Both the position numbers and the translations under genes were made by a program. 64,000 bases of DNA from Halogeometricum pallidum JCM 14848 (GTDB lineage: Archaea > Halobacteriota > Halobacteria > Halobacteriales > Haloferacaceae): NCBI RefSeq assembly GCF_000337095.1, contig NZ_AOIV01000021.1, positions 74,082 through 138,081 on the forward strand, written 5' to 3'. The notes beneath the pieces were generated by a model. It made no database searches, was not told where the DNA came from, and was given only the letters and a program-made list of their open reading frames with translations. This document shows, one piece after another, positions 18,209 through 26,570 of this stretch. The first letter of the stretch is position 1, and the number at the start of each line of letters is the position of its first letter.

Positions 18209-19245
18209 TACGCCTCACCCATGTCAGACGTATCGTGGACGTAGTGTTCTCGCTCCCTGCGAGTGACTATCTGAGAGAAGATGTAATACGCAGTAGCAGG
18301 GTGTACAAGTCTGGGAACCTGAGATGCGAGACTTCGCCGGAAGAGCGAATTTCGCATTTTCTCTGCGATTGTTCGAACGCCTGTAGCGCTGGTGTACTTA
18401 TGTGGAGTCTTTAAATTACTTGATCGAAAGGTCATCTGTTCTTGTTTGCTGAGACCAACCCGATTGAGTGTCTCACGAAGATATGGTGGAATTCGATCGA
18501 AAACCTGCCTACACAACTCCCATGTGATAGTGAAGAAAGATCGACACGCTGATTCGATATTATTCTCTGCTACGATATTGAGGAAACGTTCGAACTGATT
18601 TCGTGAGAAGGATTCAAGCATGGCCACTGCAGTGTAGAATTCCTTTAAGATATACATTTGTTCTGTGATAGAGTGGATAACGATTAACGCGAGGTCGTCG
18701 GGTTTCTCTAAAATTGGAACAGCAGTTCCGTATGGAGCTCGTCGTTCAACGCCGTCCTGTACAGTCCGTTTATCGAAATAAATGACCCGCTGTAGAGAGA
18801 ACCCACTCTGTATGTCGAGTTGGATATTAGTAACCGGATCGATAACATCGAAAGACGTCGGAGAACGTCCACAAAACTCGTACCCTTCGTTGAGTAGATA
18901 ATCTTCGAATTCCTCAAGATTATCCTCAAATAAGACCAAGTCAATGTCCTTTGAATCTACCCAGGGATATCCCGACTTTACGACGGCATATTCAATATGT
19001 GATGGAATCGTTTCCGGAAAACGATTCAGGGTTTGTTTTGTACGCTCTTGGAAATCTTCCCGGTTCTTCCACTGCTTCGTTAACTTATTAATCTGTGAGG
19101 ATTCATCAAGTGATTTTACATATAATGAGCCGATTTTGTTTTTTCGTGCGTGGTCATATAGTGTGGCGGATTCTACCGGCTCTATTGACTCCGGCAAATC
19201 GGGTTCAGGATATCCGATTGACTTTAGTATAGTTTCAGTTGACAT
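18208..19245 (-). CDS. nucleotidyltransferase-fold protein (PF14907-like)
   Basis: The protein has 345 residues. The sequence VVKSGYPWVDSKDIDLVLF gives the Gly-(x)n-DxD pattern of the minimal nucleotidyltransferase fold, followed by FEDYLLNEGYEF. A basic helical C-terminus follows (about 215-345). Members of this family sit in many polysaccharide loci without a proven reaction. It is the first gene of the minus-strand four-gene unit. The gap upstream (19246-19786) provides the promoter. Confidence 0.65.
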   Translation of the reverse strand: MSTETILKSIGYPEPDLPESIEPVESATLYDHARKNKIGSLYVKSLDESSQINKLTKQWKNREDFQERTKQTLNRFPETIPSHIEYAVVKSGYPWVDSKDIDLVLFEDNLEEFEDYLLNEGYEFCGRSPTSFDVIDPVTNIQLDIQSGFSLQRVIYFDKRTVQDGVERRAPYGTAVPILEKPDDLALIVIHSITEQMYILKEFYTAVAMLESFSRNQFERFLNIVAENNIESACRSFFTITWELCRQVFDRIPPYLRETLNRVGLSKQEQMTFRSSNLKTPHKYTSATGVRTIAEKMRNSLFRRSLASQVPRLVHPATAYYIFSQIVTRREREHYVHDTSDMGEA

Positions 19246-19786
19246 ATTTAAGTTTGAATATGTGAGTGCGAGATTGAATGTCTATTGAGCTCCATTATCG
19301 AATGTATCTGTAACTACAATCGTAAAGTATTATTCTTTGTGCCTTGCGCAGGGTTCTCAATTCACAGCAGGAAAGTGAGAACAATCAAAAACCAAGATGG
19401 TCATTTAATAGGCTGAAGAGCCGCTAGCGGAATCCGCTAGTGGACCCTCAACTGTCCCGAGTTGCAACATTCGGGCGGTGCGATATATATTCTATAGAAC
19501 ATTCTGACCGTAGAGGGAGAGAAAGAGAAGAAAAGATTCTCTCTAGAGGGACTACTAGATATTCCGAGTTCCTGATGAATCATTTGCCATTCTTGAACGG
19601 GAGAGCACATGCTCAGACATAATCAAAAAAGAAAAAATCGTACTTACACTCCATGGTTGGTTATTCCGAACAGATATTCTTAAATTATGGATGAATAGCT
19701 AAGTTCATCTTCTGTATTCAGAAATTCCCCAATATTTAGTGAATATGAAAATAGTAATACGGGAGAAAGACACCATTATCTAATAG
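19246..19786. other. AT-rich intergenic region with palindromic repeats
   Basis: This 541-bp divergent gap has no supportable ORF. It contains two adjacent self-complementary decamers, CCGCTAGCGG (19421-19430) and CCGCTAGTGG (19434-19443). They could be a dyad operator or the scar of a small insertion. Base composition changes here from AT-rich back to the GC-rich host style. Confidence 0.5.
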
Positions 19787-20926
19787 ATGGAAATCGGATT
19801 TGTCTCCAACGTCGTTCACCCCTTCATCACTGGAGGCGCACAAAAGCGCATCCACGAAATCGGAACGCGCCTTGCAGACAACGGACACGACGTGACAATT
19901 TACGGTCGGCATTATTGGGACGGCCCCAAACAGGTCAGATACGGAAACCTGCACCTACAAGCCGTCGCTCCCAGCGCCGACCTCTACACCGATGACAGGC
20001 GCTCGATTACCGAAGCGCTTGACTTCTCGGCACGAGCACTCGGCCCCCTTTCAAAACGGCTTCGAGCCAACGAACACGATCTCGTCGTCGCTTCGGTCTT
20101 TCCCTATTTCCCCGTGCTCTCCTCGAAGCTCGCCGCACTCGGAACAGACACGCCGATCGTTACGACCTGGCACGAAGTGTGGCGCGATTACTGGGACGGT
20201 TATCTCGGTAAACTCGCCCCCTTCGGGAAGGCAATCGAACACCTCACAGCTCGCGTCCCACAGTACCCAATCGCGGTCTCGGGAATCACCGCCGACCGAC
20301 TCGCCGAGATTGGACCGAGCAGGGATCGCATCAAAGTCGTGCCGAACGGTATCGATGTCGAAAAGATTCGAAACGCACCACTTCCCGAGGAGGGCTACGA
20401 CGTACTCTTCGCTGGGCGACTCATCGCAGACAAGAACGTCGCCTTGCTCCTCGATGCCTTCGATAGTATCGCAGAACGCCACGATGCCACGCTAGGAGTC
20501 ATCGGTGACGGACCGGAAATAGACCGCCTTCAGAAGCAGACCGCCGGCCTAACACACGCCGATCAGATTGAGTTCCTCGGCTTCCTCGACGACTACGAAG
20601 ACGTCCTCGGACACATGCGCGCTGCACAGGTGTTCGCCTCGCCGTCGACGCGCGAAGGATTCGGAATCACGTTCGCCGAGGCGATGGCCGCCGACTGTAC
20701 GGTAATCGCCGCGAAGCATCCCGAGTCCGCGGCGAGCGAAGTGATCGGCGATGCGGGCTATCTCGTCGAGCCGACGGTGGACGCAATCGCAGGCCAACTG
20801 GACGCCGCACTGAACGGCGACCGTCCCTCGACAGATCCACTCGAACGTGCCGGGAAGTACGACTGGGACGCCGTCGCCGAACAGGCAGAAACGGTGTATC
20901 AGCGTGCGATCGACGGTCGGTGGTGA
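19787..20926 (+). CDS. glycosyltransferase family 4
   Basis: This 379-residue GT-B enzyme begins MEIGFVSNVVHPFITGGAQ, with GAQKRIHEIGTRLADNGHDV at the N-terminal nucleotide loop, VVPNGIDVEKIR in the middle, VLFAGRLIADKNVALLLDAF, and the donor-site Glu in GITFAEAMAADCTVIA. GC-rich and acidic, it is host-like, unlike the 9.4-15.4 kb genes. It closes the glycan locus on its own promoter. Confidence 0.93.
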   Translation: MEIGFVSNVVHPFITGGAQKRIHEIGTRLADNGHDVTIYGRHYWDGPKQVRYGNLHLQAVAPSADLYTDDRRSITEALDFSARALGPLSKRLRANEHDLVVASVFPYFPVLSSKLAALGTDTPIVTTWHEVWRDYWDGYLGKLAPFGKAIEHLTARVPQYPIAVSGITADRLAEIGPSRDRIKVVPNGIDVEKIRNAPLPEEGYDVLFAGRLIADKNVALLLDAFDSIAERHDATLGVIGDGPEIDRLQKQTAGLTHADQIEFLGFLDDYEDVLGHMRAAQVFASPSTREGFGITFAEAMAADCTVIAAKHPESAASEVIGDAGYLVEPTVDAIAGQLDAALNGDRPSTDPLERAGKYDWDAVAEQAETVYQRAIDGRW

Positions 20927-21133
20927 GAACGGAGACGCCCCGTCTGTCGTGAGAATGGTGACTGACTTCGAAACGCGGCTGTGGGTGAGAATGTGTATTT
21001 CCGCTGGCACGCCGTAGAAAGAAATGGACACGATAATCCGTATCTTCGATATCAAAATACGCTCATCTCGCTATTAGCTCTCTTCGAGGGTTGGTTGACA
21101 AACAAGAACAGCGGAAATCTACTCTTAGTCTGG

Positions 21134-21331
21134 CTACTTTCTCCGACACTCGTGGACTTCAATCCGCGCCGGAAGTCCGACCACCCCACAGACAGGACAC
21201 GCAACCAAATTCGCCCGTGGTAACTCATCCACCGACGCAATCGCCGCCTGCAGATGCGCCTGCACGTCCGCATCTGTCGTCCGTGTAAGCGCCTGTGTGA
21301 GATGCATCCGGAGTTCCGCCCTGACACTCAT
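21134..21331 (-). CDS. small zinc-finger protein
   Basis: This 65-residue protein begins MSVRAELRMHLTQAL and ends with ACPVCGVVGLPARIEVHEC, a C-x2-C...H-x-C zinc-binding pattern. The start codon overlaps the stop of the upstream 101-residue gene (ATGA), so the two are translated together. The pair resembles accessory genes of haloarchaeal plasmids; function unknown. In the 207-bp gap beyond it, KNSGNLLL at about 21105 may be a remnant of the repeated ENSGN motif described elsewhere. Confidence 0.55.
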   Translation of the reverse strand: MSVRAELRMHLTQALTRTTDADVQAHLQAAIASVDELPRANLVACPVCGVVGLPARIEVHECRRK

Positions 21332-21633
21332 CGGTGGGATTCCACGCGCTCTGCGTTCATTCTGAGCCCGAGGGCAGCAAGCGGTCCCATCAAGGCCCAC
21401 CCACGCTTCAGTTCGATGAACTCGCGCCACTCTTCTAGCGAGCGACCGGCAAGCGGCTGGTAGTGGTCGAGCCCGCGACCGTCGTAGACGACGACCGCGT
21501 CGGCGGGTCGGTAGTAGTGGTGGCTGTAGCCCTCTTCGTCCGTTCCGAGCGTGAACGAACGAGCCATTCCATCGGCGAGGTAACCAGCGATCGAGACAAT
21601 AGGTTCTTGTGCGTCTGCTTTCGTAGTTGACAT
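21328..21633 (-). CDS. hypothetical protein
   Basis: This 101-residue protein has the central motif YSHHYYRPADAVVVYDGRG and a Trp/Leu-rich second half (SLEEWREFIELKRGWALMG). No domain was recognised. It forms a coupled pair with the zinc-finger gene downstream (4-nt overlap). Upstream lie a perfect hairpin (CCCGCGTG-TTCCAG-CACGCGGG, 21664-21685) and the operator-like repeats at 21722-21779. Confidence 0.5.
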   Translation of the reverse strand: MSTTKADAQEPIVSIAGYLADGMARSFTLGTDEEGYSHHYYRPADAVVVYDGRGLDHYQPLAGRSLEEWREFIELKRGWALMGPLAALGLRMNAERVESHR

Positions 21634-21721
21634 TGGTCTTCTAGCACTTATCGGAAGACCGGTCCCGCGTGTTCCAGCACGCGGGCATTCTACATGCCTA
21701 CGGACTGATCTTCCTTACCAA

Positions 21722-21779
21722 TTGCTTGGTGGCAACAGGCCATATAACTTTCCATTTGCCTCTTGGCAACAGGGATATA
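21722..21779 (+). promoter_or_regulatory. tandem operator-like repeats before the winged-helix gene
   Basis: Two copies of TTGC-N5-GGCAACAGG followed by SATATA lie at 21722-21746 and 21756-21779, 34 bp apart. Each copy contains the inverted half-sites TTGC/GGCAA. The second copy overlaps the probable TATA element (ggatata) located about 25-30 bp before the ATG at 21804, as expected for an autorepressor site. Confidence 0.55.
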
Positions 21780-21803
21780 CGCGTCTGTCTCAGACCGCAG
21801 TAC

Positions 21804-22037
21804 ATGGAACGTGAACGAGACAAGCACGGGCAGTATTCCTCACAAATCACACTCGAAGACGTACTCGACGTGCTCTCAAGTGCAGATACTCCCGTTCTGA
21901 CTGCTAAGCACGTTGCAGACGCGCTCGATTGCTCAAGTGAATCTGCTCGGCAGAAACTGCATCAGCTACACGAAGAGGGAAGAGTAGGAAAGATGGACGT
22001 GGGTGCCCGTGCGGTCGTCTGGTGGCCTGCCGAGTAG
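21804..22037 (+). CDS. winged-helix/HTH protein
   Basis: This 77-residue protein carries one winged helix-turn-helix: DVLDVLSSADTPVLTAKHVA, then DALDCSSESARQKLHQLHEE (recognition helix) and a wing RVGKMDVGARAVVWW. It looks like a small haloarchaeal regulator of MarR/phage type. It probably binds the two repeats just upstream. It converges with the next gene with no gap between stop codons. Confidence 0.7.
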   Translation: MERERDKHGQYSSQITLEDVLDVLSSADTPVLTAKHVADALDCSSESARQKLHQLHEEGRVGKMDVGARAVVWWPAE

Positions 22038-22316
22038 CTACTCTTCAGTTTCGAGCCGTGCTGGATCGATGTCCCCTTTGAGATAGTCGTGACCCAACTC
22101 ACTCAGTTGGTAATACCCACCATCGCCGGCCTCCTCAACCAGTCCATGTGTCTCGAGCTCAGCTAAGCGGAGACGTACCGTAGAGTAGCCGATCTGGTGT
22201 CCATGACGGTTGAGGTTTCTGTAGAGAGGTTTCGGAGGGAGCTCCAAATCGTGCTCTGCAAGAAACTCTAGGATGAGCCCATCTTTCAGCGACATCCAGT
22301 CTGGGCGGGGACGCAT
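22038..22316 (-). CDS. PhiH1-repressor-like winged-helix protein
   Basis: This 92-residue protein begins MRPRPDWMSLKDGLILEFLA, followed by PKPLYRNLNRHGHQIGYSTV and RLRLAELETHGLVEEAGDGG, then YYQLSELGHDYL. That sequence closely follows the haloarchaeal virus PhiH1 repressor / PadR-like pattern found on plasmids and proviruses. It probably controls its own promoter: direct repeats lie about 60-90 bp upstream. Confidence 0.7.
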   Translation of the reverse strand: MRPRPDWMSLKDGLILEFLAEHDLELPPKPLYRNLNRHGHQIGYSTVRLRLAELETHGLVEEAGDGGYYQLSELGHDYLKGDIDPARLETEE

Positions 22317-22374
22317 CTATCGAGCGAACAATTTTCCAGTGCAATAGAAGAGCCGATGAACAGTCTGCTTGCCA

Positions 22375-22406
22375 TATATGTGCTGTAATAGTAGCGTATA
22401 TGTGCT
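22375..22406. promoter_or_regulatory. direct repeat TATATGTGCT upstream of PhiH-like repressor
   Basis: TATATGTGCT occurs at 22375-22384 and again at 22397-22406, exactly 22 bp apart (two helical turns). It lies in the divergent gap between the repressor (start 22316) and the coiled-coil gene (start 22590), a position suited to an operator. Confidence 0.45.
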
Positions 22407-22589
22407 AATTTTATTAGTGTGCCGACTACTACTTTGGATAGATACCGCTCATCGGATCATCTGGTTCTTGAGAAAGGACCCGTGTTAGAGCACGGATCCG
22501 AGCGGTCTCGTCCACCGCATGTCACAGAACACCCCATACACGCAAAAAGGTCTCGTCGCACAGCCACCCCGCACCACAGAGGCCACTGC

Positions 22590-23222
22590 ATGACCGAGCA
22601 GCCCTCCCTCGAGGCACTCCAAGAGCAGCTAACCGAACTCGAAGCGCGCGTCACAACCCTCGAAGAAGAAAACCAAGAACTCAAAGAGACAGTCGACTCC
22701 CAACGCGAAAAACTCGACGAGTACCGCGAAGAGCTCGACACCCACACCCAACAACGCGACGCGGCGGCCGACCACAGAAAGCACCTCCAGCAGCGACTGC
22801 ACGCACTCGAGAGCGAAACCAAAGACACCGAAACTACCCCGTCCACAGAAACCCGCTCGCCCCTCCAACAGCTCGTCGGGCTCCCCTCGAAGCTCACCGA
22901 GAAACTCACCGCCAACCAAGAGCGCGCTCGCTTCATCGCCCAAGACATCCAAGAGTACGCCACCAAAGTCCCCGCCGGCTTCGCGATCGATTCGGCTCGC
23001 ATCCGACGCATCCTCAACGCAAAGGAGGGTCGCACCCCACACACCCAGACCGTCACGAGAGTCATGGAGTTTCTCGACCGGCTGGGCAAAGACGACGTCC
23101 AGGTAATCAAACGCCGCGGGACGAAACGCGTGATCTTCACCGAGCGTGCGGTCTCGGAGCTCGCTGGGACCTCCGAGTCATCTCCACGTGGAATCACAGG
23201 TGTTGTGACGGGGTGGACATAG
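22590..23222 (+). CDS. coiled-coil protein with conserved C-terminal domain
   Basis: This 210-residue protein has a long coiled coil in residues 5-75 (LEALQEQLTELEARVTTLEE and onward). A C-terminal domain of about 100 residues follows, with ARFIAQDIQEYATKVPAGFA, IDSARIRRILNAKEGR and a winged-helix-like end VQVIKRRGTKRVIFTERAV. The ATG at 22590 precedes the coil directly; the longer upstream frame lacks protein-like sequence. A decayed copy of its C-terminus, together with the 3' flank, lies at 28590-28850. Possibly a plasmid replication or partition accessory; function unknown. Confidence 0.65.
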   Translation: MTEQPSLEALQEQLTELEARVTTLEEENQELKETVDSQREKLDEYREELDTHTQQRDAAADHRKHLQQRLHALESETKDTETTPSTETRSPLQQLVGLPSKLTEKLTANQERARFIAQDIQEYATKVPAGFAIDSARIRRILNAKEGRTPHTQTVTRVMEFLDRLGKDDVQVIKRRGTKRVIFTERAVSELAGTSESSPRGITGVVTGWT

Positions 23223-23340
23223 CGCAGGTGTGATAGAGACGCCACCAACGCGCCGGTACACTGCGGACACGATGCTGTCCGTCCTTCGTCTAGCAGCAGC
23301 ACTCAGCAGACCCCTTCTGTGGACAGAGGAGGAAAAGAGA
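23120..23340. repeat. diverged duplication, copy 1 (second copy about 28620-28850)
   Basis: The end of the coiled-coil gene and the noncoding stretch after it (for example gccaccaacgcgccggtaca, ctgcggacacgatgctgtcc) recur at about 28620-28850 with small changes (cgccaacgcgccggtaaact). Similarity extends well past the stop codon, so the duplicated unit was larger than the gene. Confidence 0.6.
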
Positions 23341-23623
23341 GAGACACGAGTTTCGGCCGTTGGTCGCGTCAAAGCTCATCACAACGAACGTGATTTCCGA
23401 CGAGCGAGTGACCACCCAAACCGACTTCGAAAGCAGTGATTTCACTCCGACCGAACGCAGTCAGTCCATCCCTCCCGTCGCCGACGTACGCCCAGCGATC
23501 GTCCACGAGAAAATCGTTGAGAGAAATGAGAACAGCGGAAACGTACTCTCTCTGCCCGCAGGATACGCTCACTCGAGGATCAGGGCGGCAGGCGGGGGCG
23601 AGAACGTGTATCCATCCTCCGAA
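23223..23623. other. gene-poor region with a degenerate coding remnant
   Basis: No intact gene is supported. Forward frame at about 23478-23560 reads VADVRPAIVHEKIVERNENS then GNVLSL, clearly related to the remnant at 26415-26570 (ADICPASEPEKITERAENSG). It therefore looks like the decayed 3' end of a gene that exists in several copies in this island. Confidence 0.5.
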
Positions 23624-24112
23624 TTAACCAACAGAGTGCCGGTCTCGGTCGGACGTGTTGGTTAATACAAGCCGCGATGGAGTCTGGAAATCTCGAACTG
23701 GCTTCACCGTGAACGTGCCTGGCTTACCGGCTGCTGCCTCTTGCGTGTCCACCGGCGTGGTTGTCGATCGAGTGAGCTGGGTAATGAGCGCGTCGCGAAC
23801 GGTCTCTCGAGGAACGATGGTCTCGTGCCAGCCCAGCCGAGCGTCGAAGTGCCGCTTCTGGAACTGCTCGCTGACGTCGTCAACGGCGACGTACTGCGTA
23901 CGGTTCGTCCCCCACACCTGGTGAGAGACGAACACAGCACCCACGGCTTCGTGCGTCAGTTCGACGAGGGCACACTCCACGAGCGCGACGAGCGACGCGT
24001 GATCGCGGTCGTTCGGGATCGCCACTTCGAGGTCCGACCACGGCGCCTCGCTGTCGGGGGTGGTTGTCGCGTAATCCGTCGTGTCGATCTGGGTCGTACG
24101 TTCCGAAGCCAT
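23624..24112 (-). CDS. hypothetical protein
   Basis: This 162-residue acidic protein has the core HEAVGAVFVSHQVWGTNRTQ, YVAVDDVSEQFQKRHFDARL, and IVPRETVRDALITQL. Composition and codon use look genuine for a haloarchaeon. No family was recognised. It stands alone between decayed segments, so it may belong to the same plasmid-derived island as its neighbours. Confidence 0.5.
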   Translation of the reverse strand: MASERTTQIDTTDYATTTPDSEAPWSDLEVAIPNDRDHASLVALVECALVELTHEAVGAVFVSHQVWGTNRTQYVAVDDVSEQFQKRHFDARLGWHETIVPRETVRDALITQLTRSTTTPVDTQEAAAGKPGTFTVKPVRDFQTPSRLVLTNTSDRDRHSVG

Positions 24113-24653
24113 CGTCTATCGGAGGCGCGTGATGCGCCCCGCCACCCCTCTCGCGGGGGCGATAGACCCCACCGACACACACCCGCTCAATCTATGCGCT
24201 AGTTCTGAGAGGTTGTAGAATCCAATCTCCGGGTGGTGGCCCCTCGGCCTGAGAGAGCCGGCGGCCTTCGCACACTGCATATCGCCTCTTTCTTTGGACG
24301 ATATCAGCGATATGCAAGACGATATGACAGCCTCAAATCGAAGAAGAACCTCGTCGGGCAGATTTGAGGCGGTAGAAAAGACCTCGACGAGTTCGGGAAT
24401 AATACTGGAGCCCCAAAATTGCTCGACGAGGGGGTAATGAAGGTAATCTCGGGCGTATCTAAATTTCACCGGGCTGCTGCTTCACCTGTTCTGAGTCTCT
24501 CGAGGGTCCCCGGCTCGGCACTTCGAATCGTGAAACACCCCGATTCCCTCGATTCCGGTTGTGTTAGCCGCTGAAAATTGCTCGACGGGGATTCTGAAAA
24601 GACCGGCTTTGGTCTGCAACACAATCCTCGAAAATCTGAGGAAAGTCGATGAT
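24113..24653. other. no supported gene
   Basis: This 541-bp stretch has lower GC than its neighbours. A 117-codon minus-strand frame (24116-24469) exists, but its Cys/Ser-rich, low-acid composition does not look haloarchaeal. The phrase attgctcgacg occurs twice (24418, 24570), once in ccccaaaattgctcgacgag and once in gctgaaaattgctcgacggg, hinting at an internal duplication. Confidence 0.4.
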
Positions 24654-24965
24654 TTAGAATTGCTTAGTGGGCCCAGCTGATTCCTCGTCGACTTGCTCGT
24701 ACATCTTATCCGGGAATGGGAGATTGCCCCAGATCGAGTAGGGACACTGGTCCTGGCCGATGCAGTAGCGTTGTAGATCGTCATTATCACAGTTCATCGG
24801 TAACGGCGTGTCGCCGTCGATCGTGTTCGAGAACTCGTAGCGGACCTGGTACTCCGTCTCCTGTTCGTCGTACCACGGGCACCGGGAGAAAACGCCCTTG
24901 AAATCCGCGACGATCTCATCAAGGCTGCTGTCCTGATACTGCGGCAGCCACATCACCATCCTCAC
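24654..24965 (-). CDS. hypothetical Cys-containing protein
   Basis: This 103-residue protein contains CPWYDEQETEYQVRYEFSNT and MNCDNDDLQRYCIGQDQCPY. Its four Cys in the second half (C-x8-C-x5-C plus an upstream one) suggest a metal site. It has a decayed copy at 27297-27475 reading YQIRYEFSNTISGDTALPMN. It may itself be only the surviving part of a longer gene, as it begins MRMVMWLPQYQDSS close to other remnants. Confidence 0.45.
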   Translation of the reverse strand: MRMVMWLPQYQDSSLDEIVADFKGVFSRCPWYDEQETEYQVRYEFSNTIDGDTPLPMNCDNDDLQRYCIGQDQCPYSIWGNLPFPDKMYEQVDEESAGPTKQF

Positions 24966-25049
24966 GACCGACTACGGACACTCGAACACCGACGCGTCTC
25001 GACTCGTGACGAATGTTATGGACGCGAAGCGAATTCACTGGTACGACGG

Positions 25050-25240
25050 GATGGCTTACGATGTCGTTCGAGGGGGTGCTTTTGCAGGCGCGCGATGTGA
25101 ACGTCGGGAGTTGGGACGGCTACTACGCGCAGGCTGCGATTGATGAAGGTGTGAACACGGTTTTGACGATCGACGACGACTTTGAGCGATTCGATGCGTT
25201 CGAGACGGAGAGTATCTGCTCTCCGACTGAGTTCCGTGAA
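25050..25240 (+). pseudogene. PIN-domain (VapC-like) toxin fragment
   Basis: The forward frame gives DVNVGSWDGYYAQAAIDEGV, NTVLTIDDDFERFDAFETES and FRELNRY, the C-terminal half of a haloarchaeal PIN-domain nuclease with its late acidic residues (WDGYY, DDDF). The N-terminal half with the first catalytic Asp is absent, and the frame continues into unrelated sequence antisense to the next gene. It is a truncated toxin remnant. Confidence 0.6.
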
Positions 25241-25285
25241 TTGAATCGGTATTCCTCCGCTTGTGTGCGTTCGGCTGAACCAGTT

Positions 25286-25720
25286 TCAGTTCCAGAATGC
25301 GTTGATCCGTTCGTCGAGCCGGGAGAGTACAACGGCGAGTACGTTTCGCCACTCCTCGGGATAGTCATCGTCCGTGCCTGGTGTGGATGCATCCGGTGGC
25401 GGATGGAAGTGCTCGCGGGTGTTGTGATCGTTCGGGTGGCGGTCCCAGCGACAGTCCCACGAATCACCCGTTCGGTAGTGTTCGGAGAAATGGATGCTGA
25501 AGTCATCGGTCTCGAACCAGCGGATCCGAAGAGACGCACGTGTGACCCCACCGGGGAAGTAGCCGAGGTCGTAGTCAGCGATGACGGCATTCAGCGCGTA
25601 CGCAGGGCGTGCCTTGACATCGTCGAAGCGAGCGCTTCGGGTGAGGTGGGCGGCGATCCGATCGAGGATTTCAGTATCGATTGGGCCAGTAGTGGGTGGG
25701 TCGGTCGGATCGTCAGGCAT
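25286..25720 (-). CDS. TumE-like (DUF6516-type) putative toxin, copy 1
   Basis: The protein has 144 residues. The core SLRIRWFETDDFSIHFSEHY followed by WDCRWDRHPNDHNTREHFHP matches the pattern of TumE/DUF6516 toxins (a WxDNxPHH...HxH-like motif). The start (MPDDPTDPPTTG) overlaps the stop of the HTH gene by 8 nt (ATGCCTGA), so the two are translationally coupled as in a toxin-antitoxin pair. The second copy at 34353 shares IRWF, WECRWDRHPN and HN-R-HFH. The toxin role is inferred from family and gene pairing. Confidence 0.65.
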   Translation of the reverse strand: MPDDPTDPPTTGPIDTEILDRIAAHLTRSARFDDVKARPAYALNAVIADYDLGYFPGGVTRASLRIRWFETDDFSIHFSEHYRTGDSWDCRWDRHPNDHNTREHFHPPPDASTPGTDDDYPEEWRNVLAVVLSRLDERINAFWN

Positions 25721-26282
25721 CGATATGGCCGGGAGTGCTCCTGGAATCCGGGTGGTCACGTCGCGCCGCGTCAAGAAGGGCCGCACTCCGTTCGAGTGTT
25801 TTCCACTCGGAGAGTGCCTCCCACGCGTCTTCAGTCGCCATATCCCGGCTGGCTTTGATGAGGGAGACGTCGTCAGGATCGTCCGCATCGAATTGGCGTC
25901 TGTAGTCTTCGATCCGTTCGATGGTGTCTGCAAGCGCCTCGACGATTTCTTGATCGGAGTATGCTTCGCGGACACGATCGATGCGTCGCCACTGGAAGTA
26001 TGCGTCGTTCCGCTCGTATCGAATGGGGCGGCCGTCGTGACGGTGAACCATTCCCATCTCGTCGAACCACTTCAGGTAGTCTCGGGCAGTCTCGGTATCG
26101 CACGCAGCGCGGTCAGCAATGTCTGAAACCTTCGTCGGAGTTCGAAGCGCAGTAACGACGTCAAGGAGTCGCTCGCGGATCGGCCCGCCCTTGAGCAACG
26201 AGTCGGGCGACTCTAGTTCGTCGAGATCGGGCGATGAGTTGTCGCCGGCGTACGCGTCATCGGGGATATCGGTGAGGTCCAT
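25713..26282 (-). CDS. winged-HTH partner (DUF7342-like), putative antitoxin, copy 1
   Basis: The protein has 189 residues. After an acidic N-terminus comes a winged HTH: RERLLDVVTALRTPTKVSDI, ADRAACDTETARDYLKWFDE, MGMVHRHDGRPIRYERNDAY. A helical C-terminal half with SDQEIVEALADTIERIEDYR follows, suited to dimerisation or partner binding. The copy at 32203 has the same organisation (KIAELADCSPNAAKKHLDRL; RPATYERNEGY). Pairing with the downstream TumE-like gene in both copies suggests it is the antitoxin and autoregulator. Confidence 0.68.
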   Translation of the reverse strand: MDLTDIPDDAYAGDNSSPDLDELESPDSLLKGGPIRERLLDVVTALRTPTKVSDIADRAACDTETARDYLKWFDEMGMVHRHDGRPIRYERNDAYFQWRRIDRVREAYSDQEIVEALADTIERIEDYRRQFDADDPDDVSLIKASRDMATEDAWEALSEWKTLERSAALLDAARRDHPDSRSTPGHIDA

Positions 26283-26570
26283 TCATGTCGCCTCCTGACT
26301 GAAGTTAACAACCGAGTCGAGATATATCTACTGCATGCTGAATTATTTCTGCTTTACGTAACCGTAGGAATAGCGCGGTGAGTCCACTCTGAGTGGGCAC
26401 GGACACCTCACTGCCTTGTCGCCGACATCTGCCCAGCGAGCGAACCTGAGAAAATCACCGAGAGAGCTGAGAACAGCGGAAACTCTCTATTCAGTGACGT
26501 GCTGGAGCGCGCCGCGGGGAAGCACCCCAACGCCGATCCGGACGACATCCCGAACCCGAACCGCTAGACG
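26283..26570 (+). pseudogene. 3' remnant of a multicopy gene (ENSGN-type)
   Basis: From about 26415 the forward frame reads VADICPASEPEKITERAENS, GNSLFSDVLERAAGKHPNAD, PDDIPNPNR and a TAG stop at about 26566. The first half matches the remnant at 23478 and a shorter trace at 21105. There is no start or upstream domain, so only the C-terminus survives. The sequence before 26400 shows nothing else. Confidence 0.5.

Noticed and set aside
24116..24469. 117-codon minus-strand frame
   Set aside because: Ser/Cys/Leu-rich and low in acidic residues compared with real genes here; no motif, no promoter, mixed codon use.
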